Shown here: positions 35,157 through 43,548 of the stretch, piece after piece
How positions within the stretch are numbered: position 1 is the first letter of the stretch
Layout: every line of letters begins with the position of its first letter
NCBI RefSeq assembly: GCF_900327775.1
Contig: NZ_OUMZ01000003.1
Location: forward strand, 91,160 to 155,159
Direction of reading: 5' to 3'
DNA from: Roseovarius sp. EL26
GTDB taxonomy: Bacteria > Pseudomonadota > Alphaproteobacteria > Rhodobacterales > Rhodobacteraceae
Length of the DNA: 64,000 bases
Notes under the pieces: generated by a model
The model's database searches: none
What the model saw: only the letters and a program-made list of their open reading frames with translations
Told to the model about the DNA's origin: nothing
Program-made: the position numbers and the translations under genes

Positions 35157-35251
35157 TTGATGCCTAGTGATTTTAAGTTTCTTGATAGTTCTTTCATTTT
35201 ATCACTTTAATTTATAAAGATTTTTCCTCTAGAATTTAAGCGAGAATGTTA

Positions 35252-35274
35252 CTGGGCGGGCATTTCTGTCCACC
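35252..35274. repeat. degenerate hairpin repeat right of the HNH gene
   Basis: GGGCGGGCA (35255-35263) can pair with TGTCCACCC (35267-35275) with one mismatch and a wobble. The word order (GGGCA, short loop, TG[CT]CCACCCT) follows the hairpin at 34133-34153 in the same orientation, so the HNH gene lies between two related copies. Confidence 0.45.
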
Positions 35275-35284
35275 CTCATATTTC

Positions 35285-36427
35285 TCATGCCAAATGATCC
35301 ACGACCATCAGGTGTTGCGCCAGCGTGTTAACCTCGCCCAGATAGCGCGCGACCAGTTTGGGGTCGTGGGGGGCGGGGCTGACGCCGGCGGGGATTTCGC
35401 GGTTGAGGACGGATTCAATCGCGAGGGACAGAGGGATTGATACGAGACGGGCCATTGCCGTGCCGCGTTCGTCACCCCAGGCGTCCATGACATAGGTTTT
35501 GTGCCAGACGGGCGCGCCGTCTTTCTCGGCCTTGAGGTCTACACACATGACCACACGATCCGGTTCACCTTCGTCATAGGAGTTTTCAGCCCAGAAGGTA
35601 TCGGACATCTCTTTCAGGCGGGCGTCGCCTTCGGGGCCTTCCAGCGTTTCGACCTCGGCAAAGACGTCTTTCCATGCGTCGGCCCAGCCGTTCAGGCGCA
35701 ACGTGCCGCGGACGAATTCCTTGACCCGCCAGTTGGTGTCGAACTGGTAGTCTTCCATGAAGGGCAAGGAATCGCGGTTTGGGTAAACCTCAAAGCTTTC
35801 GGGGGTGGCCAGCGGCGCGTCATAGGTTGAGATCGCATCCCATGGGCGGGCGACGTTCAGCTCTGTAAAGTGTTTGATTGAGCGGGACGGGGAGCGCAGC
35901 GCCTTGAGAACGCCCAGAGGCGACCAGCTGAATTTGTAGCGGAACGGGTTGGGGTGTTTCGGGATGCCACCGCAGTAGGATTTGAAGCTGAGGTCATTGC
36001 CAGCGTCATATGCGTCTGACTGACGGTAATCGGCCACCAGTTGGTGCGCCATCAGGTGGTCGATGCCGGGATCAAGGCCAATCTCATTCACCACAGATAC
36101 ACCACGTACCAGCGCCTTGGCGTGCAGCTCGCGCATTTCAGGCGCGATATAGGAGGAGGAGACAAAATGCGCGCCCTTGTTGATGCACATTTCGGCCAGT
36201 GGCACGTGCCAGTCACCGGGCAGCATGGAGACCACGAGATCGCCCTCGTTCACATCGGCCGAGATGGCGTCGAACTCAAAGGCTTTGATCTTGTCGGTCA
36301 GATCGCCAACCGCTTCCTCTGCCTTGGCGGTTGTCCGGTTCCAGACGGTGATGTCATGACCGGCCTCGATCAGGCGTCGCAATCCCGGAATGGCCGAAAG
36401 GCCGGTGCCGCACCAATGAATTGTCAT
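35285..36427 (-). CDS. saccharopine dehydrogenase-like reductase, LYS9 type
   Basis: A 380-residue NAD(P)-dependent enzyme. The Rossmann start HWCGTGLSAIPGLRRLIEAG lacks the third glycine of the classic motif. SYIAPEMRELHAKALVRG and NEIGLDPGIDHLMAHQLV, then YCGGIPKHPNPFRYKFSW, are typical of glutamate-forming saccharopine dehydrogenases (LYS9/SDH group). These convert saccharopine to 2-aminoadipate semialdehyde and glutamate, or the reverse. It is the last gene of a four-gene minus-strand operon, three bases after a LYS1-type gene, and the pairing suggests the two enzymes act in sequence on lysine and saccharopine. Confidence 0.88.
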   Translation of the reverse strand: MTIHWCGTGLSAIPGLRRLIEAGHDITVWNRTTAKAEEAVGDLTDKIKAFEFDAISADVNEGDLVVSMLPGDWHVPLAEMCINKGAHFVSSSYIAPEMRELHAKALVRGVSVVNEIGLDPGIDHLMAHQLVADYRQSDAYDAGNDLSFKSYCGGIPKHPNPFRYKFSWSPLGVLKALRSPSRSIKHFTELNVARPWDAISTYDAPLATPESFEVYPNRDSLPFMEDYQFDTNWRVKEFVRGTLRLNGWADAWKDVFAEVETLEGPEGDARLKEMSDTFWAENSYDEGEPDRVVMCVDLKAEKDGAPVWHKTYVMDAWGDERGTAMARLVSIPLSLAIESVLNREIPAGVSPAPHDPKLVARYLGEVNTLAQHLMVVDHLA

Positions 36428-36430
36428 GTC

Positions 36431-37486
36431 TCAGATCCCTTTCGTGTGGGTGTTGAAGGTGGCCTCGGCCCGGGCCCAGACGCCTGATGTCAGGTCGGTG
36501 AGGGTTCGTAGCGAGGGCAAGAGTTGTGCTGCGTAATCCTCAGAAGATTCGCGGGGCAGAAGCGAGGGCAGGTTGTCGATGGCCATCACGTCCAGTGGTG
36601 GTGTGTCATGTGCGCGGACTACGGGCGCGTTCCAGTCGGTGGCGCGGGTATAGACCGGCACCGGGTTGTAATCGCTGTCCGGGTCGCAGGCGACATCGCC
36701 GATCGCGGTCAATATGCGATCTGCGGTCAGGGCGGATTGCGGTACAAACACTGGTGTCCCCGGGCGGGCAAGGATGCAGTTGAAGAATAGATTATGCTGC
36801 AGGATCTCGGGGAACGGGCCGCCTGTTGACGTTTCTGCCATGTCCCATTTGGTGACCGCGATGCCCATCGCCTGACACAGGTCTGCGGCACCAGTGCCGA
36901 CACGGCCAAGCGCGCCGATCACGATGGCGGTTGGGGTGCCTGCATCTGTTGCGTGGAGGTCGTTGGCCAGATCGGCCAGGAGGGCATCTTTGTTTTTATA
37001 GGTCGAAACGGCGGGGCAAATGCCGCCTTGCTTTTGCGCGGTCCAAGCCTTGAGCGTGACGGCCGCACCAGCGTAGCCGGCCCAATAGCCAAAGGCGGCA
37101 ACGCGGCGGCCGTCCTCGGCCACCAGATATTCCAGATCATAGAGCGTGCCGCCGCCAGCCTTGAACCGATCTAGCAGGGCCTTGCCAGAGTGCTGCCCCT
37201 TAAAGGCGTGGCCGAACATGATGTGGCGGTGTGGCAGCGGTGTGCCATCCTCGGGCAATTCTTTGAGGCCGAAGATGATTGCGTCTTTTGGTGCGCTGGG
37301 CCAGCTGTTCTCGGCCACGATTTCACAACCTGCATCGATATAGCCGTCGATGGGAATCGCGCGAGTGGGGCTTTTTTCAATGCTGACTTTTATGCCTGCT
37401 TTGATCAGGGATGCGGCCCCGTCGGGCGTTAGGCCGACGCGTTCTTCATTTTCGCGCTGCTCAGCGCGCACCCAGAGGTGTGTCAT
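36431..37486 (-). CDS. saccharopine dehydrogenase, lysine-forming LYS1 type
   Basis: A 351-residue enzyme related to alanine dehydrogenase and lysine-ketoglutarate reductase. WVRAEQRENEERVGLTPDG at the N-terminus, IIFGLKELPEDGTPLPHRHIMF with conserved His, and FGYWAGYAGAAVTLKAW identify the LYS1 type. TAIVIGALGRVGTGAADLC is the NAD-binding loop. It interconverts lysine plus 2-oxoglutarate with saccharopine. Its ATG overlaps the GST stop (37483-37486). In a bacterium that otherwise makes lysine by the diaminopimelate route, the likely direction is lysine degradation, which is inference. Confidence 0.9.
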   Translation of the reverse strand: MTHLWVRAEQRENEERVGLTPDGAASLIKAGIKVSIEKSPTRAIPIDGYIDAGCEIVAENSWPSAPKDAIIFGLKELPEDGTPLPHRHIMFGHAFKGQHSGKALLDRFKAGGGTLYDLEYLVAEDGRRVAAFGYWAGYAGAAVTLKAWTAQKQGGICPAVSTYKNKDALLADLANDLHATDAGTPTAIVIGALGRVGTGAADLCQAMGIAVTKWDMAETSTGGPFPEILQHNLFFNCILARPGTPVFVPQSALTADRILTAIGDVACDPDSDYNPVPVYTRATDWNAPVVRAHDTPPLDVMAIDNLPSLLPRESSEDYAAQLLPSLRTLTDLTSGVWARAEATFNTHTKGI

Positions 37487-38100
37487 GGTATCAGTCCCAA
37501 GTCTTTGACGGCCTGAACGGCCGGGCGTTCGTTCATTGCGGCCATAAAGGCCTGAATTTTTGGAAACTTAGTGACATCCACATCGTCCCCTTCAAGCCAG
37601 CAACAAATCGCATAAAGCCACGGATCTGCAAGGCTGTAATTTTGGCCCATCACATAGGGCGCAAAGGTGGCATGTGATTCGAGATAGGTGCAGCAGTCAC
37701 CCATGGTTTCGGGCACCTTGGAGCGCATGTCGTCAAAGGAGTTTTGCTGTGTGGCCCAGCGGGAACCGCGCAGTTTATGGGCATGGGCAACATGCATGGT
37801 GCTGGCGAGATAATTCATTACTTCACGCATCTTCGCGGTCTCAAACATACTGTCAGGTGTGAGGCTGGCCTGCGGTATGACGGCGGCGATATATTCCAGA
37901 ATGGCCCCGGTTTCGGTCAGGATGCCGTCGGGCGTTTCCAAGGCAGGAACGCGGCCTTTGGCGTTGACCTTACTATAGGCACCGCCGGTTTGTTCGCCCT
38001 TGGTGAAATCCACAATCTGCAGGTCGAAATTAATTCCCGCCTCTTTCAAGGCGATGGCAGAGGCCACTGCGATGGTGCCGGGCATGGCGTAGAGTTTCAT
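37483..38100 (-). CDS. glutathione S-transferase family protein
   Basis: A 205-residue GST. The N-terminal thioredoxin-like domain reads KLYAMPGTIAVASAIALKEA, with the glutathione-binding GRVPALETPDGILTETGAIL (cis-Pro and Glu-Thr). The helical C-terminal domain has MGQNYSLADPWLYAI, where the Asp caps the conserved N-terminal box. Ser/Tyr assignment of the catalytic residue is uncertain. Its place in the operon between a phosphatase and the saccharopine pair may mean it detoxifies a reactive aldehyde, but this is only a possibility. Confidence 0.9.
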   Translation of the reverse strand: MKLYAMPGTIAVASAIALKEAGINFDLQIVDFTKGEQTGGAYSKVNAKGRVPALETPDGILTETGAILEYIAAVIPQASLTPDSMFETAKMREVMNYLASTMHVAHAHKLRGSRWATQQNSFDDMRSKVPETMGDCCTYLESHATFAPYVMGQNYSLADPWLYAICCWLEGDDVDVTKFPKIQAFMAAMNERPAVQAVKDLGLIP

Positions 38101-38112
38101 GGTTGAGATCCT

Positions 38113-38778
38113 TTAGATAAACGTCCGGGCGTGGGTGCGATCAGGCGCGTCAAGGTGCGGCGTCGCGTTGAAGCCTGCTAATAAGAGCTGATCGTGGATG
38201 AAATGCAATCGATGGACGGAGCTGTTCATGACTTGCAGCATGACCTTGGAGGCCATGTCCGGTGCGAGGCCCAGTACGTGCCGCACAACAACGCCGATGA
38301 CGCCACCGGATGTGACCAGCAGGTGCCGCCCACCTTGGCCGCACAGCTCATTAATCACCCCGGTGATCCGTGCCTCAAAACCGCTGAACATCTCTGGAAT
38401 GTCGGTCAGTTGATCCTGTGCCCAGTGGGAAATGAGCACGGGCAGGTGATGCGCGTATTCCTGTGGCGATTGCGGGGCCGGGATCTTGTGCTGCTGCTCG
38501 AGCGCCTTTGCGATGGCGAAGTAGTTCAACTCATTCAGACGGGCGTCTTGTTTTGAAATCTCATACCCCATCGAGCGGGCGGTATCGACCTGCCGGTGCA
38601 AAGTGCCGGTGATCACCTGATCAAAGTGTGGATTTGTGGCGGTCATATGCTTGCCCAACCAATTGGCTTGTTGGTGGCCCAGCTCGGAGAGTTGGTCATA
38701 GCTTTTCTCATCCGTGGCATGACTGTTGGCCTGTCCGTGCCGTACCAAAATAATCTCGGTCACTGCGCGCTCTCTCAC
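38113..38778 (-). CDS. histidine phosphatase family protein (phosphoglycerate mutase-like)
   Basis: A 221-residue enzyme with the phosphohistidine motif LVRHGQANSH near residue 12 and LSELGHQQANWLGKHM. The second conserved region has LVTSGGVIGVVVRHVLGL, where Ser/Gly replaces the usual His-Gly after the strand, so the second catalytic histidine of the family is not clearly present. These enzymes remove phosphate from small molecules or proteins. It is the first gene of the minus-strand operon, 12 bases before the GST gene. The real start may be the GTG five codons into the frame. Confidence 0.85.
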   Translation of the reverse strand: MRERAVTEIILVRHGQANSHATDEKSYDQLSELGHQQANWLGKHMTATNPHFDQVITGTLHRQVDTARSMGYEISKQDARLNELNYFAIAKALEQQHKIPAPQSPQEYAHHLPVLISHWAQDQLTDIPEMFSGFEARITGVINELCGQGGRHLLVTSGGVIGVVVRHVLGLAPDMASKVMLQVMNSSVHRLHFIHDQLLLAGFNATPHLDAPDRTHARTFI

Positions 38779-39051
38779 TTTAATTGGGATATGAACTTCG
38801 TTTGGTGCAGGTTAGCGCTGACGGTCCAGCGATAAAAGGGCGCAAAATCGCTTTTTGATCAGAAAGTTCAGTGCATTTTTCTGCAAAAATCACGCAATCG
38901 TCTCTTGTGATTGGGGCGGACCGTAAATTATGTTCACTATCCGAAACTAGTTGGTCACAAATGGCGCAAAAAAACGCGGTTATGTCGGGATTACCGGTCA
39001 TCAAACGGGGCTCGCGTGATCTATGTGTTACCGCAACCAAGGAGGCGCGCA

Positions 39052-41826
39052 ATGTCTGAGACAATCCGATTCACCCTAGACGGCAAGGACGTCGAGGCAG
39101 AAAAAGGCCAGACAATCTGGGAAGTGGCCAACGGTCGTGGGCTGGTTATCCCGCACCTATGCCATAAACCGGCACCGGGCTATCGCCCCGATGGCAACTG
39201 TCGTGCCTGTATGGTTGAAGTGCAGGGTGAACGCACATTGGTTGCCTCGTGCATTCGTGAACCGGCTGAAGGCATGGTCGTCACCACAGATTCTGCCCGT
39301 GCCGAAAGCGCGCGCAAGATGGTTGTGGAAATGCTGCTGGCAGACCAGCCAGAAAAAGAACAATCACACGATAAATCCAGCCACCTTTGGGATATGGCAG
39401 AACTGAACGGTGTGTCCGAGAGCCGCTTTCCCAAGTTGGAAGAGGGCCGCATTCCGCTGTTGGATGACAGTCACGTTGCGATGAGTGTGAACCTTGATGC
39501 ATGTATTCAATGTGGGTTGTGCGTGCGCGCCTGCCGCGAAGTTCAGGTCAACGATGTGATCGGCATGGCCGGGCGTGGGCACGATGCCTACCCGACCTTT
39601 GACTTTGCTGATCCGATGGGCGCGTCAACCTGTGTGGCGTGTGGTGAATGTGTGCAAGCCTGCCCAACCGGTGCGCTGATGCCATCGACTGTTGTTGATG
39701 AAAACCAAGTTGGAGACCGCGCTGACTTCGATTCGGAAACCGAAAGCGTTTGCCCGTTCTGTGGTGTGGGTTGTAAGGTTTCGCTGAAAGTCAAAGACGG
39801 CAAGGTGAAATACGTTGAGGGCATCAATGGCCCGGCGAACGAGGGCCGCCTGTGCGTCAAAGGTCGCTTTGGCTTTGATTATATCCACCACCCGCACCGT
39901 TTGACTAAGCCATTGATCCGTCGCGAAGACGCGCCAGCGAAGGGTCTGAACGTTGATCCGGGAAATCTGGATACGCATTTCCGCGAAGCGACGTGGGAAG
40001 AAGCGATGGATCTGGCCGCAAATGGTCTGATGAAATTGCGCGAGGATGATCCGCGCCGCGTTGCGGGCTTTGGTTCGGCCAAATGCACCAACGAAGAGGC
40101 GTATCTGTTCCAGAAGTTCATCCGCCAGGGCTTTAAGCATAATAACGTCGACCACTGTACCCGTCTGTGCCACGCGTCATCTGTTGCGGCGTTGATCGAA
40201 AACGTTGGTTCGGGCGCTGTGACCGCGACCTTTAACGAGATCGAAAACGCGGACGTGGCGATTGTGATCGGGTCAAACCCGATCGAAAACCACCCGGTTG
40301 CGGCGACATATTTCAAGCAATTCACCAAGCGCGGTGGCAAGCTGATCGTGATGGATCCGCGTGGCGTGGGCCTGCGCCGCTTTGCAACTGAAATGGTACA
40401 ATTCCGCCCCGGTGCGGATGTGTCGATGCTGAACGCGATCATGAACGTGATTGTCGAAGAGGAGCTGTATGACAGCCAGTATATCCACCGCTGGACCGAG
40501 AACTGGGCGGCTGAGAAAGAGCATCTGAAGAACTTCACCCCTGAAGCAATGTCTGAAATTTGCGGCATTTCGCCAGATCAGCTGCGTCGCGTCGCACGTA
40601 TCTTTGCCGGTGCCGAAGCGGGTCTGATTTTCTGGGGTATGGGTATTTCCCAGCATATTCACGGCACGGACAATTCGCGTTGTCTGATCAGCCTTGCGCT
40701 GATGACGGGTAACGTGGGTAAGCCGGGCGCGGGTCTGCATCCGCTGCGCGGCCAGAACAACGTACAGGGTGCGTCTGATGCTGGCCTGATCCCGATGTTC
40801 CTGCCCGATTATCAGACCGTGACCGATGATGGCATTCGTCAGGCGTTCACCGATGTCTGGGAAAGTGATGATTTCAGCAATGAAAAAGGTCTGACTGTGA
40901 CCGAGATCGTTGATGAGATTTACGCAGGCAACATCAAGGGCATGTATATTCAGGGTGAAAACCCGGCTATGTCTGATCCGGATGTGGAACACGCGCGCGA
41001 CGCCTTTGCCAAACTGGATCTGATGGTGGTGCAGGATATCTTCCTGACCGAGACGGCGAACTATGCCGATATCATTCTGCCCGCCTCGGCGCTTTATGAA
41101 AAGAACGGTACTGTGTCCAATACCAACCGTCAGGTGCAACGGGTTCGCCCGGCTGTACCGCCCCCGGGTGAGGCGCGTGAAGATTGGAAAATCACCACCG
41201 AGCTGGCGCAACGTATTGGCCTGAACTGGGATTACACCGATGTAAGACAGGTGTTTGACGAGATGAAGCTCAATATGAAGAGCCTCAACAACATTACTTG
41301 GGAACGCCTTAAGACCGAGACGATCACCTATCCGTCGCTGTCGGAGACAGATCCAGGTCAGGCGATTGTGTTTGGTGACGGCTTCCCACGCTCAGAGGGG
41401 CGTGCGCGGTTTACCCCGGCAGCTGTGATTGCACCGGATGAGGCGCCCGATGCCGAATTCCCGATGATCATGACCACTGGCCGTCAGCTCGAGCATTGGC
41501 ACACGGGGTCAATGACCCGCCGGTCGAAAGTTCTGGATGCGGTCGAGCCAGAGGCGAACTGTTCATTGAATCCGAAAACCCTGCGCAACATGGGCGTAGA
41601 GCCGGGCGACATGATCCGTCTGAGCACCCGTCGCGGATCAATCGAGATCATGGCGCGAGCCGACCGTGCGATTGCCGAAGATATGGTGTTTGTGCCGTTT
41701 GCCTATGTTGAGGCGGCTGCCAACGTGCTGACTAACCCGGCGATTGACCCATATGGCAAGATCCCCGAGTTTAAATTCGCTGCTGTGCGGGTTGAGGCCA
41801 TCGAAGGCCAGATCGCTGCGGAGTAA
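39052..41826 (+). CDS. formate dehydrogenase alpha subunit, molybdenum type
   Basis: A 924-residue multi-cofactor protein. An N-terminal [2Fe-2S] domain (HLCHKPAPGYRPDGNCRACM) is followed by two ferredoxin-type [4Fe-4S] clusters (CIQCGLCVRAC, CVACGECVQACPTGA) and the molybdopterin module's own cluster (CPFCGVGCKVSL, LCVKGRFGFD). Cys373 in HCTRLCHASS is the molybdenum ligand, in the position of selenocysteine in E. coli FdhF. It oxidises formate to CO2. The frame is open from 38911, but AAGGAGGC at 39039-39046 fixes the ATG at 39052. No beta or gamma subunit, FdhD or molybdenum-cofactor gene is adjacent, unlike typical fds/fdh operons, so its electron acceptor is unknown. Confidence 0.92.
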   Translation: MSETIRFTLDGKDVEAEKGQTIWEVANGRGLVIPHLCHKPAPGYRPDGNCRACMVEVQGERTLVASCIREPAEGMVVTTDSARAESARKMVVEMLLADQPEKEQSHDKSSHLWDMAELNGVSESRFPKLEEGRIPLLDDSHVAMSVNLDACIQCGLCVRACREVQVNDVIGMAGRGHDAYPTFDFADPMGASTCVACGECVQACPTGALMPSTVVDENQVGDRADFDSETESVCPFCGVGCKVSLKVKDGKVKYVEGINGPANEGRLCVKGRFGFDYIHHPHRLTKPLIRREDAPAKGLNVDPGNLDTHFREATWEEAMDLAANGLMKLREDDPRRVAGFGSAKCTNEEAYLFQKFIRQGFKHNNVDHCTRLCHASSVAALIENVGSGAVTATFNEIENADVAIVIGSNPIENHPVAATYFKQFTKRGGKLIVMDPRGVGLRRFATEMVQFRPGADVSMLNAIMNVIVEEELYDSQYIHRWTENWAAEKEHLKNFTPEAMSEICGISPDQLRRVARIFAGAEAGLIFWGMGISQHIHGTDNSRCLISLALMTGNVGKPGAGLHPLRGQNNVQGASDAGLIPMFLPDYQTVTDDGIRQAFTDVWESDDFSNEKGLTVTEIVDEIYAGNIKGMYIQGENPAMSDPDVEHARDAFAKLDLMVVQDIFLTETANYADIILPASALYEKNGTVSNTNRQVQRVRPAVPPPGEAREDWKITTELAQRIGLNWDYTDVRQVFDEMKLNMKSLNNITWERLKTETITYPSLSETDPGQAIVFGDGFPRSEGRARFTPAAVIAPDEAPDAEFPMIMTTGRQLEHWHTGSMTRRSKVLDAVEPEANCSLNPKTLRNMGVEPGDMIRLSTRRGSIEIMARADRAIAEDMVFVPFAYVEAAANVLTNPAIDPYGKIPEFKFAAVRVEAIEGQIAAE

Positions 41827-41852
41827 GCGGATCAGGCAGAACTGATTCAAAG

Positions 41853-41881
41853 GTGCGCGCCTTCGGGCGCGTACTTTTTTG
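41853..41881 (+). terminator. Rho-independent terminator of the formate dehydrogenase gene
   Basis: GTGCGCGCC pairs with GGCGCGTAC (one wobble) around a short TTC-containing loop, followed by TTTTTT. It begins 27 bases after the stop codon. Confidence 0.88.
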
Positions 41882-41945
41882 TCTCGTCGGCGGCCTTTGG
41901 CCTTCTCCTCGGGTGGGTGTCACGGTTTTCTTAAAATAGAGAAGT

Positions 41946-42194
41946 TCAGCCCGTTGCGGCCAGCAGATCTGTGCGGCTGTAGCCGCGTTTTTGGGCGCGG
42001 TGACGGTATTTGTCCGCCATCACCGAGGCCTCGCGAAGGTTGCCATAGATACTGATCATTGAGCGGCCTTTGCCGCCTGCGATGCCCCATTCGCGCAGGA
42101 CTGAGATTTCTTCAAAGAGGTTATAGGCGATTTCGACCCGGTAATAACGCGGGCGACGGGCGCGGGTACGACGATAAAGAATGCAGACAGCCAT
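41946..42194 (-). CDS. WGR domain protein
   Basis: An 82-residue protein dominated by a WGR domain. RYYRVEIAYNLFEEISVLREWG runs into GIAGGKGRSMISIY, the pattern that names the family, followed by EASVMADKYRHRAQKRGY. WGR domains bind nucleic-acid ends or DNA in PARP and MolR-type proteins; small stand-alone versions are common in alphaproteobacteria and poorly studied. It is followed on the same strand by nothing close and lies 50 bases from pyrF. Confidence 0.85.
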   Translation of the reverse strand: MAVCILYRRTRARRPRYYRVEIAYNLFEEISVLREWGIAGGKGRSMISIYGNLREASVMADKYRHRAQKRGYSRTDLLAATG

Positions 42195-42244
42195 AAGCTG
42201 ATTCTAGATCACAGTGATTCGGCGTGCAAGAAAAACCGATTCGG

Positions 42245-42937
42245 TTAGCCCTGCAACTCAGACAGAATGGCCTGTGCGGAAGCGCTTGGATTTGCTGATG
42301 CCCAGATTGGGCGGCCAACCACGATGTGATCTGCACCATCTTTGATCGCCTGTGCCGGTGTGGCGACGCGTTTTTGATCGCCCAGTGCGGCACCGGTGGG
42401 GCGCACGCCGGGGGTGACGATAAGGCGGCCTGCAGATTCTGGCAGGGCGCGGATCATTGTGGCCTCTTGCGGAGAAGCGATGACACCATCGGCCCCGGCC
42501 TCAAACGCTTTACCAGCGCGCTCGGCCACCAGATCAGGAATGTCGCCGGCTTTGATCAACCCGGCATCCAGATCCGCGCGATCAAGCGAGGTCAGAATGG
42601 TGACGGCGAGAATTTTCAGATCTTTGCCTGAGGCGCCTTCTTTGGCGGCGCGCACCACGTGCGGATCACCGTGGACCGTCAGGAAATCGAGATCGAACTG
42701 TGCGAGACCCCGCACGGCGTTTTCAATCGTTGCGCCGATGTCGAACAGTTTCATATCCATAAAGATACGTTTGCCGTGATCTTGCTTGAGCTCATTTGCC
42801 AAGGCCATCCCGCCACCGGTCAACATGCCCAGCCCGATCTTGTAGAACGAGACGTCATCGCCAAGTTGCTGGGCCAGTTGCAGGCCAGCAAGAGCGTTGG
42901 GGACATCAAGGGCGACAATCAGGCGGTCATCAGACAT
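42245..42937 (-). CDS. pyrF: orotidine 5'-phosphate decarboxylase
   Basis: A 230-residue TIM-barrel enzyme of the usual length. RLIVALDVPNALAGLQL starts the barrel, FMDMKLFDIGATIENAV carries the catalytic Asp-x-Lys-x-x-Asp array, and IVTPGVRPTGAALGDQKR plus DHIVVGRPIWAS form the phosphate-binding end. It converts OMP to UMP in pyrimidine synthesis. The open frame extends to 42994, but the ATG at 42937 has an AAAGGA site and the conserved start. Confidence 0.96.
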   Translation of the reverse strand: MSDDRLIVALDVPNALAGLQLAQQLGDDVSFYKIGLGMLTGGGMALANELKQDHGKRIFMDMKLFDIGATIENAVRGLAQFDLDFLTVHGDPHVVRAAKEGASGKDLKILAVTILTSLDRADLDAGLIKAGDIPDLVAERAGKAFEAGADGVIASPQEATMIRALPESAGRLIVTPGVRPTGAALGDQKRVATPAQAIKDGADHIVVGRPIWASANPSASAQAILSELQG

Positions 42938-42990
42938 GGTATTTCCTTTGCGCAAAACCTGCGCCCTTGTCGCGATCTGGGGCGCAGGCG

Positions 42991-43284
42991 TCAAGCAGCA
43001 ATCAGGCGACGAAGCTGTTGGATGACTGGGCTGGATTGCGGCGCATCACTGAGATCACGCAGGTCGCGGCGCAGGCGCAGGATGGGCGAGGGAGCCTTGT
43101 GCGCGGCTTTAGCTTTTTGCGACAGGCGGCGTGCGATGATTTTGAAATCGGCATGCAGTGGCGCGCTGACCTGACTGGGGTATGAATAGACGGCCCCGTC
43201 GTCGTGAATACGGACCAAAGCCTCAAACCCGCTGTGTTCGGGGTTGTAGCGAATATCGTCGAGCTGGAGTTTCTCGATTTGCAT
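42991..43284 (-). CDS. conserved-looking hypothetical protein
   Basis: A 97-residue basic protein starting MQIEKLQLDDIRYNPEHSGF, with VRIHDDGAVYSYPSQVSAPL in the middle and a helical C-terminal half rich in Arg and Leu. I recognise no domain. The ATG at 43284 is preceded by an AGAAGGAAG site and is preferred over the longer frame to 43368. It lies 53 bases upstream of pyrF on the same strand and could be cotranscribed with it. Confidence 0.65.
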   Translation of the reverse strand: MQIEKLQLDDIRYNPEHSGFEALVRIHDDGAVYSYPSQVSAPLHADFKIIARRLSQKAKAAHKAPSPILRLRRDLRDLSDAPQSSPVIQQLRRLIAA

Positions 43285-43437
43285 TTTATGTCTTCCTTCT
43301 GCTCGGGCCTCACGTTCTGGGCCTGTGGATAACTTTTGAATAAATGGGATGCAGGGCCTGTTTTCCAAGGGGTTTCACAAAAAAGTGCCAATTTGACGCT
43401 GCGTCAGCGAATTGAGTGTAAAACTGTGGCGTTGGGT

Positions 43438-43467
43438 CTTGAACGAAACGCGATAGTTGCCCATTTA
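43438..43467 (+). promoter_or_regulatory. heat-shock (sigma-32/RpoH) promoter of clpB
   Basis: CTTGAAC (43438-43444) and CCCATTTA (43460-43467) are separated by 15 bases, matching the sigma-32 consensus (CTTGAAA, 11-16 bases, CCCATNT) at nearly every defined position. It lies 81 bases before the clpB ATG. This predicts heat induction of clpB by RpoH. Confidence 0.85.
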
Positions 43468-43548
43468 TTGTGCAGAGGTTCCTAGAGTGACGCATGCTGC
43501 CTGGCGGGTGCGCAAGATTATGGGAACGCTTAAGAAAAGGAGAACAAG

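Noticed and set aside
38911..39051. 47-residue N-terminal extension of the formate dehydrogenase
   Set aside because: AAGGAGGC directly before the ATG at 39052 and the family start of the [2Fe-2S] domain favour the shorter protein.
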